This document shows, piece after piece, positions 1-5,261 of a DNA stretch of 5,760 bases; positions within the stretch are counted from its first letter, which is position 1, and each line of letters opens with the position of its first letter. Below the pieces are notes generated by a model. It searched no databases. It had not been told where the DNA came from and was given only the letters and a program-made list of their open reading frames with translations. Source of the DNA: Candidatus Aminicenantota bacterium (GTDB lineage Bacteria > Acidobacteriota > Aminicenantia > Aminicenantales > Saccharicenantaceae). The stretch lies in the NCBI GenBank assembly GCA_022867105.1, contig JALHVH010000417.1, forward strand, positions 1 to 5,760, written 5' to 3'. Made by a program: the position numbers and the translations under genes.

Positions 1-1107
1 CAGGGATGGCTGGCCGAGCACATGGTCATCATGGGGATCGAGGACCTCCATGGCCAAGTCACGTACATCACCGCCGCCATGCCTTCCGCCTGCGGAAAGA
101 CCAACCTGGCCATGCTCGAGTCCGCCCTCCCCGAATACAAGGTCTATACGATCGGCGACGACATCGCCTGGCTGAACATCGGCCCCGATGGCCGCCTTTA
201 TGCCATAAACGCCGAAGCGGGGTTCTTCGGCGTCGCGCCCGGGACCTCCATGAAGTCCAACCCGAACATGGTCCGGACACTCAAAGCCTCGAACTTCTAC
301 CCGACGATCTTCACCAACGTCGCCCTCGACACGGACATGAACGATCCGTGGTGGGAGGGACTGGACGGACCCGTGCCGGAGCACCTCCTGGATTGGCAGG
401 GCGATCCCTGGAACCCGTCTCTGGGGACCACGGCCGCCCAGCCGAACTCCCGTTTCACGGTTTCCCTCTACAACTGCCCAACGCTCTCCAATGACTTCGA
501 CAATCCCTATGGAGTCCCTATCTCGGCCATCATCCTAGGCGGCCGGCGATCGCGCCTCATCCCGCTCGTGACGGAGGCGTTCAACTGGGACCACGGCGTC
601 TTCTTCGGAGCGAGGATGGGCTCGGAGACGACGGCCGCGGCCGCGGGCAAGGTCGGGGTCCTGCGGCGCGACCCCTTCGCCATGCTGCCGTTCTGCGGCT
701 ATAACATGGGCGATTACTTCCGGCACTGGATCAACATGGGCAAGCTCATCAGCCGCCCGCCGAAGATCTTCTCGATGAACGCCTTCCGGGTGGACGAGAA
801 TGGCAAGTTCATATGGCCCGGGTTCGGCGACAATATTCGCGTTCTGAAGTGGGTCCTGGACCGCGTGCACGGCCGGGTGGGGGCGCGTGAGACTCCCATC
901 GGGCTTGTCCCGAAGGTTGAGGATATCAACACCTACGGGCTGGACGTTCCGGCCGATAATCTGAAGAAGCTTTTCGAGTTCAAGCCGGACGAATGGGGGC
1001 CTGAACTCGAGGATATTAAGAAGTTTCTGGACGGATTCGGCCGCCACATCCCCTACGAGATCCGGCAAAGCTACGAGGACCTGGCCTCCCGTATCCGCCG
1101 GGCTTAA
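1..1107 (+). CDS. pckG: Phosphoenolpyruvate carboxykinase (GTP), C-terminal part; 5' end outside the window
   Basis: This enzyme interconverts oxaloacetate plus GTP with phosphoenolpyruvate plus CO2 and GDP, the entry step of gluconeogenesis, in the cytoplasm. The frame is open from base 1 and gives 368 residues before TAA. The family is about 600 residues, so roughly the first 230 are missing; the ATG at 22 is internal. Visible signatures (fragment numbering) are the GTP-type P-loop SACGKTN at 29-35 with its reactive cysteine at 31, the metal-binding kinase-2 motif GDDIAWL at 52-58, GFFGVAPGTS at 74-83, WDHGVFFGARMGSETTAA from 196, NMGDYFRHW at 235-243 and WPGFGDNIRVLKW at 272-284. SACGKTN together with GFFGVAPGT identifies the GTP class and excludes the ATP class, whose P-loop differs. 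No frameshift or missing catalytic motif is seen. It converges on glmS, and its stop codon abuts an inverted repeat. Confidence 0.97.
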   Translation, partial: QGWLAEHMVIMGIEDLHGQVTYITAAMPSACGKTNLAMLESALPEYKVYTIGDDIAWLNIGPDGRLYAINAEAGFFGVAPGTSMKSNPNMVRTLKASNFYPTIFTNVALDTDMNDPWWEGLDGPVPEHLLDWQGDPWNPSLGTTAAQPNSRFTVSLYNCPTLSNDFDNPYGVPISAIILGGRRSRLIPLVTEAFNWDHGVFFGARMGSETTAAAAGKVGVLRRDPFAMLPFCGYNMGDYFRHWINMGKLISRPPKIFSMNAFRVDENGKFIWPGFGDNIRVLKWVLDRVHGRVGARETPIGLVPKVEDINTYGLDVPADNLKKLFEFKPDEWGPELEDIKKFLDGFGRHIPYEIRQSYEDLASRIRRA

Positions 1108-1203
1108 ATCGGGGACACAATACCAAATTCTGAATTAAATAATCGGGATGTTTTTCTGGGGGGAATCGACGAAATTCGGAAATGGGTATTATGTCCCCGA
1201 TTT
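1106..1203. repeat. Long imperfect inverted repeat (palindromic element) between convergent genes
   Basis: The arms 1106-1136 and 1173-1203 are complementary at 27 of 31 positions, and one of the four exceptions is a G-T wobble. The outer 19 bp (AAATCGGGGACACAATACC and its partner at 1185-1203) have one mismatch. The 36-nt centre is not clearly self-complementary. The left arm starts inside the TAA stop of the carboxykinase gene. The region is clearly more AT-rich than its flanks and has no ORF. RNA from either strand would fold into a long stem, so it could end transcription or protect the 3' ends of both convergent transcripts. The build also resembles a REP-like or MITE-like mobile palindrome; that is inference, since no other copy lies in this window. 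Confidence 0.8.
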
Positions 1204-1222
1204 ATTTGTCCCCGATTTATTT
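1193..1222. repeat. Perfect 15-bp tandem duplication overlapping the glmS stop
   Basis: GTCCCCGATTTATTT occurs twice back to back (1193-1207 and 1208-1222) without a mismatch. The first copy is the outer end of the right arm of the palindrome. The second copy covers the last lysine codon and TAA stop of glmS, at 1217-1222 on the minus strand. It may be a duplication made when the palindrome inserted, or by replication slippage. Confidence 0.85.
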
Positions 1223-2950
1223 TACGGTGACGGACTTGGCCAGGTTTCGCGGTTTGTCGATGGGCCGTCCGAGCTTATCGGCCGCGTAGTAGGCGATCAG
1301 TTGCCCGGCAACGGCCGCCAATATCCCGAACTTACCGTCGTTCCCGGTTTCGATGTGAATCACATTACGCTTCCGTTCCATCCGGCCATCATTGGTGATT
1401 GTGAAGACCTGCGCTCCGCGTGCCTCCACTTCCCTGGCGTTGGAGATGATGTCCGGGTCGTTGTTGGAGACGAGGCTGAGGACCGGCGTCCCGTCCTCGA
1501 TCAGGGCGATGGTCCCGTGCTTGAGCTCGCCCCCCATCATCCCCTCGGCGTGGATGTAGCTCGTTTCCTTGATTTTGAGGGCGATCTCGCGGGCGACCGG
1601 GTAGGTCAAACCGCGCCCGATAATATAGGCGTCCTTCGACGCCGCGATCCTCTCCGCGATCTCCCGGATCCGGGCCTTTTTCCGAAACAGCAGCCGGATC
1701 TTACCGGCCACGTTGTCCGTGTCGACGGGGAACCCGAACTCTCTGGCGATCCGGAGCATGAGGACGGCCTGGTTGATGAAGGCCTTCGTGCTGGCGACAC
1801 AGACCTCCTGGCCGGCCAGGATATGCAGGCTGAGCTCGCTCATCCGCTGGATGGTCGAATAGGGCGCGTTGACCACGGCGGCGATCCGGCCGCTCCGTTC
1901 CCGGGCGTACTTCAACGCGTCGATGACGTCCATCGTCTCCCCGCTCTGGCTGAGGGCGATGATGAGCGTGTCCCGGTCGACGTTGGCGTAGTGCCGGAAT
2001 TCGGATGCGATCAGCGTCTGGCTCTCGACGCCCGTCCGGTGAAGATAATAGGCGCCGAGGAGCGAGGCGTGGTAGGACGTCCCGCAGGCGGCGAAGATGA
2101 TCTTTTTCGAGCCCCGGATCAACCGGATGAGGCCGTCAAACGCCGCTTTCTGGTCGTTCTCCATCGAGAACAGCATCCGCTCGACGGCGGCCGGCTCTTC
2201 CAGGATCTCTTTGAGCATGTAGTGCTTGTGACTCCGCTTGACCGATTCCTTCTGGTCCCAGACGAATTCGCGCATGGCTTTTTCGATCGGCCGGCCTTTG
2301 CGGTCGAAGAACCGGAAACTCTCCGCGCCGACAACGGCGAACTCGTCGTTCTCGAAGAACGCCGCCCGCGAGGTCGCGTCCGAGAACGCGTAGATGTCGG
2401 AGGCGAGGATGTTCATGCCGTCCGCGGCGCCGAGGACGAGCGGCGAGTCGCGCTTCAAGGCGAAGATCTCTTCCCGGCCCTTGATCGCGGCCAGGACCGC
2501 GAACGAGCCCGCCGCTGCCGCGAAGAAATCCACGATGACGGCCTCGGCCGGCTTTCTTTTTAAGCCCTCCTCAAGAAAATGGGCGATGACCTCGGAATCG
2601 GTCTCGCTCGCGAAGCGGTGGCCTTTTTTCTCCAGGCTTTTTCTCATCTCCTCGTGGTTCTCGATGATGCCGTTGTGGACGATGACGACCCTCCCGTCGC
2701 ACGAAACGTGGGGGTGGGCGTTCCGCTCGGTGGCGCCGCCGTGGGTCGCCCATCGGGTGTGGGCGATCCCGGTCCGGGTCGTCGCGCGTCCGGCGGCCTC
2801 GACGTCGATGCCCCCGACGCGTTTTTTCAAGTTGCGTGAATCGTAGAAGCCGTAGGAGTCGTACCCCCGGTACTCCAGCCGTTTCAGCCGCTCCAGGAGG
2901 ACTCGGGACGGGAATTCAGTTCTGGATGCGATGCCGATGATGCCGCACAT
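1217..2950 (-). CDS. glmS: Glutamine--fructose-6-phosphate aminotransferase (isomerizing)
   Basis: GlmS makes glucosamine-6-phosphate from fructose-6-phosphate and glutamine, the committed step to UDP-GlcNAc for peptidoglycan and other envelope polymers. The protein has 577 residues against about 600-610 in E. coli; the shortfall looks spread over loops and linkers. The N-terminal class II glutaminase domain (about 2-225) begins MCGIIGI with the Cys2 nucleophile exposed after Met removal, then LEYRGYDS (25-32), GIAHTRWATHG (61-71), HPH (79-81), HNGIIEN (92-98) and SETDSEVI (115-122). Two SIS sugar-phosphate domains follow: CGTSYH (289-294), ASEFRH (315-320), LSQSGET (333-339) and VASTKAF (385-391) in the first; GRGLTYP (445-451) and SYIHAEG..GGELKHG (464-479) in the second. 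The family C-terminus PRNLAKSVTV is intact. The start is set by CysGly at position 2 and by GAGG nine bases upstream of ATG. It is transcribed towards pck from a divergent region. Confidence 0.98.
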   Translation of the reverse strand: MCGIIGIASRTEFPSRVLLERLKRLEYRGYDSYGFYDSRNLKKRVGGIDVEAAGRATTRTGIAHTRWATHGGATERNAHPHVSCDGRVVIVHNGIIENHEEMRKSLEKKGHRFASETDSEVIAHFLEEGLKRKPAEAVIVDFFAAAAGSFAVLAAIKGREEIFALKRDSPLVLGAADGMNILASDIYAFSDATSRAAFFENDEFAVVGAESFRFFDRKGRPIEKAMREFVWDQKESVKRSHKHYMLKEILEEPAAVERMLFSMENDQKAAFDGLIRLIRGSKKIIFAACGTSYHASLLGAYYLHRTGVESQTLIASEFRHYANVDRDTLIIALSQSGETMDVIDALKYARERSGRIAAVVNAPYSTIQRMSELSLHILAGQEVCVASTKAFINQAVLMLRIAREFGFPVDTDNVAGKIRLLFRKKARIREIAERIAASKDAYIIGRGLTYPVAREIALKIKETSYIHAEGMMGGELKHGTIALIEDGTPVLSLVSNNDPDIISNAREVEARGAQVFTITNDGRMERKRNVIHIETGNDGKFGILAAVAGQLIAYYAADKLGRPIDKPRNLAKSVTVK

Positions 2951-2992
2951 GACCTGTTTCCTCGAAATGGCCTCCCATTCTTTTCAAGGGCG

Positions 2993-3015
2993 AACCGGAA
3001 CCACTGGAACCGGTT
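2993..3015. promoter_or_regulatory. 23-bp dyad in the glmS leader, possible operator or leader hairpin
   Basis: An 11-bp dyad is centred on base 3004: outer half-sites AACCGG/CCGGTT, a two-base mismatch on each side, then CCA/TGG around one base. Nine of eleven positions are symmetrical. It lies about 20-40 bases downstream of the start expected from the candidate glmS promoter and 35-58 bases before the glmS ATG. It could therefore bind a dimeric repressor or fold in the leader RNA. Function is inferred from symmetry and place only. Confidence 0.35.
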
Positions 3016-3040
3016 GACACAGCCCCCTAGCCGAAGTCCT

Positions 3041-3069
3041 AATGTATTACCTCCCGGCCCCGGAGTCAA
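3041..3069 (-). promoter_or_regulatory. Candidate sigma70-type promoter for glmS
   Basis: Read on the minus strand there is TTGACT (complement of 3064-3069), a 17-base spacer and TACATT (complement of 3041-3046). These match five and four of the six consensus positions at ideal spacing. Transcription would start near 3034 and give a leader of about 84 bases. Not verified experimentally; similar matches can occur by chance. Confidence 0.45.
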
Positions 3070-3102
3070 TACCGTGCGACAGAGTGAGCGATAGGAGGGG
3101 CC

Positions 3103-3132
3103 TTGACGCGTCCTCCAGGCCTCGTTTATCAT
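3103..3132 (+). promoter_or_regulatory. Candidate promoter for the isochorismatase-like gene and smr
   Basis: TTGACG at 3103-3108 and TATCAT at 3127-3132 are separated by 18 bases, a good sigma70-like pair. Transcription would begin near 3139, about 60 bases before the ATG at 3200. An alternative TTGACA at 3014-3019 has no comparable -10 at 17 bases (TCCTAA). Confidence 0.4.
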
Positions 3133-3153
3133 CCAGGATGATGATTGGATGAT
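3128..3153. promoter_or_regulatory. Three ATCATCC-type half-sites over the -10 and start region, possible operator
   Basis: ATCATCC at 3128-3134 and GGATGAT at 3136-3142 form a perfect 7-bp dyad around one base. A second GGATGAT at 3147-3153 repeats the right half-site 11 bp further on, about one helical turn. The set overlaps the candidate -10 box and start point, where a repressor site would block transcription. No matching regulator gene is in the window. Confidence 0.35.
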
Positions 3154-3161
3154 CCGGGAAA

Positions 3162-3178
3162 GCGGACGATTTGTCCGC
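3162..3178 (+). other. Small hairpin in the 5' leader of the isochorismatase-like gene
   Basis: GCGGAC (3162-3167) pairs perfectly with GTCCGC (3173-3178) around a five-base loop. It sits 11 bases upstream of the Shine-Dalgarno site and is followed by an A-rich stretch, not a U-run, so it is not a terminator. It may stabilise the message or position the ribosome. Confidence 0.3.
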
Positions 3179-3199
3179 GACAACAAAACAGGAGGAAAC

Positions 3200-3799
3200 A
3201 TGAGAAGAACGTTCGTTCGGTTTCTTGCCATCGGCTTGATGTCCGCGGCCCTCGTCGCGACCAGAGCGGCTGCGGCGGAACCCCAGGCCAAGCCGATGAA
3301 GCCTGCCTTGCTTGTCATCGACATCCAGAACGCCTACCTGCCGATGATGTCGGCGGAAGGGAAGGACTTGGCCCTCTATGTGATCAACGGCGCCATGGAG
3401 CTCTTCCGCGAGAACGGTTTTCCGGTCATCCGGGTCTACCACACCGATCTTAAGTACGGTCCCAAACCCGGCAGCAGGGAATTCGAATATCCGGAGTCCG
3501 TTATGATCAAGCCCGACGATCTCAAGGTCGTCAAGAATTATCCCAGCGCCTTTAAGAAAACGGACCTCGACAAGATTCTGAAGGAGAAGGGCTGCAATGC
3601 CGTGTTTCTGTGCGGGCTGAGCGCTGTCGGCTGCGTGATCAGTACGTATTACGGCGCTAACGACCTCGATTACGACACGTTCATGGTCCGGGATGCCCTG
3701 ATGAGTCCCAACGCCGAATATACGCGCGTCATCCAGGAATTCTGCGACTCGGTCGGCCATGCCGCCCTCAAGATCATGCTGGAGAACGCAAAGAAATAG
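3200..3799 (+). CDS. Exported isochorismatase-like cysteine hydrolase
   Basis: This 199-residue protein belongs to the isochorismatase-like alpha/beta hydrolase superfamily, which includes nicotinamidases, N-carbamoyl hydrolases and isochorismatases. The Asp-Lys-Cys triad is visible: D41 in LLVIDIQN (37-44), K112 in VVKNYPSAF (110-118), and C145 in CGLSAVGCV (138-146), with the usual Gly-Leu before the cis-peptide region. Unusually, residues 1-26 look like a Sec signal peptide: RR near the start, a hydrophobic run FLAIGLMSAALVA (8-20), and Ala-rich cleavage sites around 23-26. The enzyme probably acts in the periplasm or outside the cell. The ATG at 3200 was chosen because AGGAGG ends four bases before it and the signal peptide starts there; an in-frame ATG at 3149 has no such site and would add 17 residues ahead of the signal. 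The substrate cannot be told from the sequence. smr follows 36 bases later with no clear terminator between. Confidence 0.9.
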   Translation: MRRTFVRFLAIGLMSAALVATRAAAAEPQAKPMKPALLVIDIQNAYLPMMSAEGKDLALYVINGAMELFRENGFPVIRVYHTDLKYGPKPGSREFEYPESVMIKPDDLKVVKNYPSAFKKTDLDKILKEKGCNAVFLCGLSAVGCVISTYYGANDLDYDTFMVRDALMSPNAEYTRVIQEFCDSVGHAALKIMLENAKK

Positions 3800-3835
3800 C
3801 CTTGGCCCGAGCGGCGTCGGAAAGGGGAAGTGCCC

Positions 3836-4132
3836 TTGATCGATCCTGACGATACGGAGCCTGTCGAGATCCCCGTCGAGGGGACGCTCGACCTGCACAC
3901 CTTCCGGCCTTCCGACGTCAAAGACCTCGTTCCGGAATACCTTAGGGCCTGCCTTGAGAAAGGGGTCCTCAGGGTCCGGATCGTTCACGGAAAGGGGACC
4001 GGGGTCCTTCAGCGCACGGTCCACGCGGTCCTCGGGAAGATCCCGGAGGTCTTGTCCTTTGAGCTCGCTGAACCTGACGAGGGAAGCTGGGGCGCGACGA
4101 TCGTCCGGCTCAAGGACCGCAACGACCTGTGA
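3836..4132 (+). CDS. Stand-alone Smr (small MutS-related) domain protein
   Basis: This is a 98-residue single-domain protein. Smr domains, also found at the C-terminus of MutS2, bind or cut branched DNA or RNA. Visible landmarks are LDLH at 18-21, the glycine loop HGKGTG at 51-56 followed by LQRTVHAVL (58-66), and GSWGATIVRL at 83-92. Family proteins commonly carry LDLHG; here the motif reads LDLHTF. The best start is TTG at 3836, because AAGGGG at 3822-3827 lies eight bases upstream. GTG at 3830 gives two more residues but only two bases of spacing. It probably shares a transcript with the upstream hydrolase gene, although no functional link is obvious. The exact nucleic-acid role is unknown; the domain assignment is firm. 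Confidence 0.9.
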   Translation: MIDPDDTEPVEIPVEGTLDLHTFRPSDVKDLVPEYLRACLEKGVLRVRIVHGKGTGVLQRTVHAVLGKIPEVLSFELAEPDEGSWGATIVRLKDRNDL

Positions 4133-4165
4133 CGCAGGGCGGAACCGAGCCCATGCTCATCGCGG

Positions 4166-4291
4166 AAGCTTCCGGACGCTTTGCAAGCCGCCCTGGCCAT
4201 CGGCCAAGGCCTTAAGCTGGTGACCCGGAATAGCAAGGACTTCTCCGAGAAAAAACACCCCTTCGCGCTCATCCCCTACAGGCTCGGATAG
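4166..4291 (+). pseudogene. C-terminal remnant of a PIN-domain (VapC-like) toxin
   Basis: In the same frame as smr, after its stop, 41 codons run to TAG at 4289-4291 with no start codon or ribosome site. The peptide opens KLPDALQAALAIGQGLKLV and continues with TRNSKDF and a tail ending IPYRLG. This matches the last third of PIN ribonucleases: the LPDA-type helix with the third acidic residue, the strand LVTRN, and the KDF acidic residue. The first half of the fold, with the two N-terminal acidic residues, is absent, and no antitoxin gene is next to it. It is therefore a dead fragment, probably left by a deletion that joined smr to it. Assigned by motif reading only. Confidence 0.6.
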
Positions 4292-4311
4292 TTTTTTTTC
4301 GGGTCCTGTAG
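4276..4311. terminator. Inverted repeat with a T8 run, possible transcription end between convergent units
   Basis: CTACAGG (4276-4282) and CCTGTAG (4305-4311) are perfectly complementary, and on the plus strand CTCG/CGGG can extend the stem with one G-U pair and a bulge. A run of eight T (4292-4299) lies inside the loop, not after the stem. This is therefore not a classical intrinsic terminator for either strand. It sits where the plus-strand genes and the yigZ operon converge. Confidence 0.25.
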
Positions 4312-4323
4312 CGGCAGGATGAT

Positions 4324-4932
4324 TCAGCCGGTTCTCTCGCCCAGGACGATGTACGCCAGCTTCCCGCCGACCAGGGCCGTGTAAAAGGACCGGAAGTCCG
4401 CCTCCCGGTCCGAGGGGACCCTCAGCGTGATGACAACGTGTTCACCGAAATCCCTGGCGGCGATCTCGAATCCTTCCCGTGCCATATAGCTTTCCAGCGG
4501 GGACAGCAGGTTGTAGGGGAGCGGTGCCCGGATCTCCTTCATCTGCCGCAGCTCCGTAAGCCCGGACGCTTCCAAGGCGCGTTTTGCGGCCTCGCCGTAA
4601 GCCCGGACCAAGCCGCCCGCGCCGAGCTTCGTCCCGCCGTAATACCGGGTCACCACGATGAGCGCGTTCGTGACGCCGGCGTTCTTTAGGGCGTCGAGGA
4701 TCGGAGGCCCGGCCGTCCCGTGAGGCTCCCCGGCGTTGTCGTAGCGGGCCTGCTCGCCGGTTGTCCCGACGCGGTAGGCCCAGCAGTGGTGCGTGGCGTC
4801 GCGCCACGTTTCCTGGATGCGCTTGACGATAGCCAGCGCCTCATCGGCCGTGGCGCACTTGAAGCTCCGTCCGATGAACCGGGAGCGCTTGATCTCGAGG
4901 GAGCATTCGGCCTCGCGGGAGATGGTCTTCAT
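4324..4932 (-). CDS. yigZ: YigZ/IMPACT family protein
   Basis: This 202-residue protein is about the size of E. coli YigZ. It has the N-terminal IMPACT (UPF0029) domain and a ferredoxin-like C-terminal domain of the DUF1949 type. Visible motifs are KRSRFIG (15-21), DATHHCWAYR (45-54), DNAGEPHGTAG (65-75), and the hallmark VVTRYYGG (93-100) followed by TKLGAGGLVRAY (101-112). The second domain spans about 140-195. In eukaryotes IMPACT regulates the Gcn2 kinase; the bacterial role is not settled, although a link to translation or nucleic-acid binding has been proposed from structure. The ATG at 4932 is preceded by GAGG four bases upstream. The upstream gene stops six bases before this ATG, so its last codons overlap the ribosome site, which points to translational coupling. 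Confidence 0.95.
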   Translation of the reverse strand: MKTISREAECSLEIKRSRFIGRSFKCATADEALAIVKRIQETWRDATHHCWAYRVGTTGEQARYDNAGEPHGTAGPPILDALKNAGVTNALIVVTRYYGGTKLGAGGLVRAYGEAAKRALEASGLTELRQMKEIRAPLPYNLLSPLESYMAREGFEIAARDFGEHVVITLRVPSDREADFRSFYTALVGGKLAYIVLGERTG

Positions 4933-4938
4933 TCGGCC

Positions 4939-5136
4939 TCAATCGACCTTGGTGTAAGCGAATTGGCGGACCGGCGTCTTTCCCGTTATGAAGATACCCA
5001 GCTGGACGTAAGCGCGGTCCGTGGGATCGAAGGGCGGCTCGCCCGTGTAATCGTGCCAGCGGTCGAGGAACTCCTGCTTCGGGATGACGCCCCGCGTCCC
5101 AAAAGCGAGGAGGACCATGCGCACGGTCTTGTTCAT
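4939..5136 (-). CDS. Small uncharacterised protein, first gene of the yigZ operon
   Basis: I do not recognise the family. It is 65 residues with no signal peptide, membrane segment or cysteine. It has a basic N-terminus (MNKTVRMVLLAFGTRG), then a charged, aromatic stretch (KQEFLDRWHDYTGEPPFDP, 20-38), and ends FAYTKVD. It is likely real for three reasons. GGGGAG lies six bases before the ATG, a good promoter lies just upstream, and its stop is only six bases from the yigZ start. Third codon positions are mostly G or C, as in the neighbours. It could be a small soluble partner of YigZ or an unrelated regulator; the sequence does not decide. Confidence 0.75.
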   Translation of the reverse strand: MNKTVRMVLLAFGTRGVIPKQEFLDRWHDYTGEPPFDPTDRAYVQLGIFITGKTPVRQFAYTKVD

Positions 5137-5140
5137 GCGA

Positions 5141-5155
5141 ATCTCCCCTGGAGAT
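5141..5155 (-). promoter_or_regulatory. Hairpin that would enclose the ribosome-binding site of the small gene
   Basis: ATCTCC (5141-5146) and GGAGAT (5150-5155) are perfect complements around three bases. On the minus-strand transcript the 3' half of this hairpin is the AGGGGAGA Shine-Dalgarno stretch itself. Folding would hide the site, so initiation could depend on temperature, a protein or upstream RNA structure. Six base pairs is short, and chance is possible. Confidence 0.35.
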
Positions 5156-5158
5156 GGT

Positions 5159-5175
5159 AATTCATTCCATGAATT
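5159..5175. promoter_or_regulatory. Perfect palindrome AATTCAT-N3-ATGAATT, possible operator
   Basis: Two 7-bp half-sites (5159-5165 and 5169-5175) are exactly complementary around three bases. The right half overlaps the candidate -10 box at 5172-5177, and the left half covers the expected start point. This is a standard place for a repressor of the small-gene/yigZ operon. No regulator is encoded nearby. Confidence 0.4.
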
Positions 5176-5200
5176 TGTCCCAAAAGGTCCCTTCTGTCAA
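5172..5200 (-). promoter_or_regulatory. Candidate sigma70-type promoter of the small-gene/yigZ operon
   Basis: On the minus strand there is a perfect TTGACA (complement of 5195-5200), a 17-base spacer, and CAAATT (complement of 5172-5177), which keeps the important second A and last T of the -10 consensus. Transcription would start near 5165, about 29 bases before the ATG at 5136. Confidence 0.45.
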
Positions 5201-5231
5201 GGCATTCCGTGGGCCCTGAGCCTGTGCTGGT

Positions 5232-5261
5232 AACTCAGCATAATTTTGAACTCAGCATAAT
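5232..5261. repeat. 13-bp direct repeat pair with 17-bp period
   Basis: AACTCAGCATAAT occurs at 5232-5244 and again at 5249-5261 with no mismatch, separated by TTTG. Read on the other strand the unit is ATTATGCTGAGTT. Closely spaced copies of one word suit binding sites for a recombinase or transposase at an element end, or for a regulator. They stand directly before the decayed frame that begins ATG at 5262. No second element end is visible in the window. Confidence 0.8.

Noticed and set aside
6..494. 162-codon frame overlapping the start of the carboxykinase fragment
   Set aside because: It is His/Arg/Pro-rich out-of-frame translation of the carboxykinase coding sequence.
535..1068. 177-codon minus-strand frame inside the carboxykinase gene
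   Set aside because: It is antisense to strongly conserved carboxykinase motifs, with no independent support.
1148..2563. 471-codon plus-strand open frame opposite glmS
   Set aside because: It is antisense to an unmistakable GlmS. Long mirror frames are expected in DNA with G/C-rich third positions, and the peptide has repetitive Asp/Arg/Gly/Val composition with no family motif.
2951..3034. glmS ribozyme or riboswitch in the glmS leader
   Set aside because: The predicted leader is about 84 bases and shows only a simple dyad, too short and structurally unlike the glmS ribozyme.
3014..3042. Plus-strand promoter with perfect TTGACA at 3014
   Set aside because: The -10 at 17 bases is only TCCTAA, and better boxes lie 20 or more bases away. 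The pair at 3103/3127 is closer to the gene and better formed.
3149..3199. N-terminal extension of the hydrolase from ATG 3149
   Set aside because: There is no ribosome site before it. The extension would bury the signal peptide and cross the leader hairpin and the AGGAGG site that serves ATG 3200.
3047..4024. 325-codon minus-strand open frame opposite the hydrolase and smr genes
   Set aside because: It spans two real genes and their promoter on the other strand, and its protein shows no recognisable motif. It is a shadow of codon bias.
5232..5261. CRISPR-like repeat pair
   Set aside because: There are only two 13-bp copies with a four-base gap. No array of repeats and spacers and no cas gene is seen.
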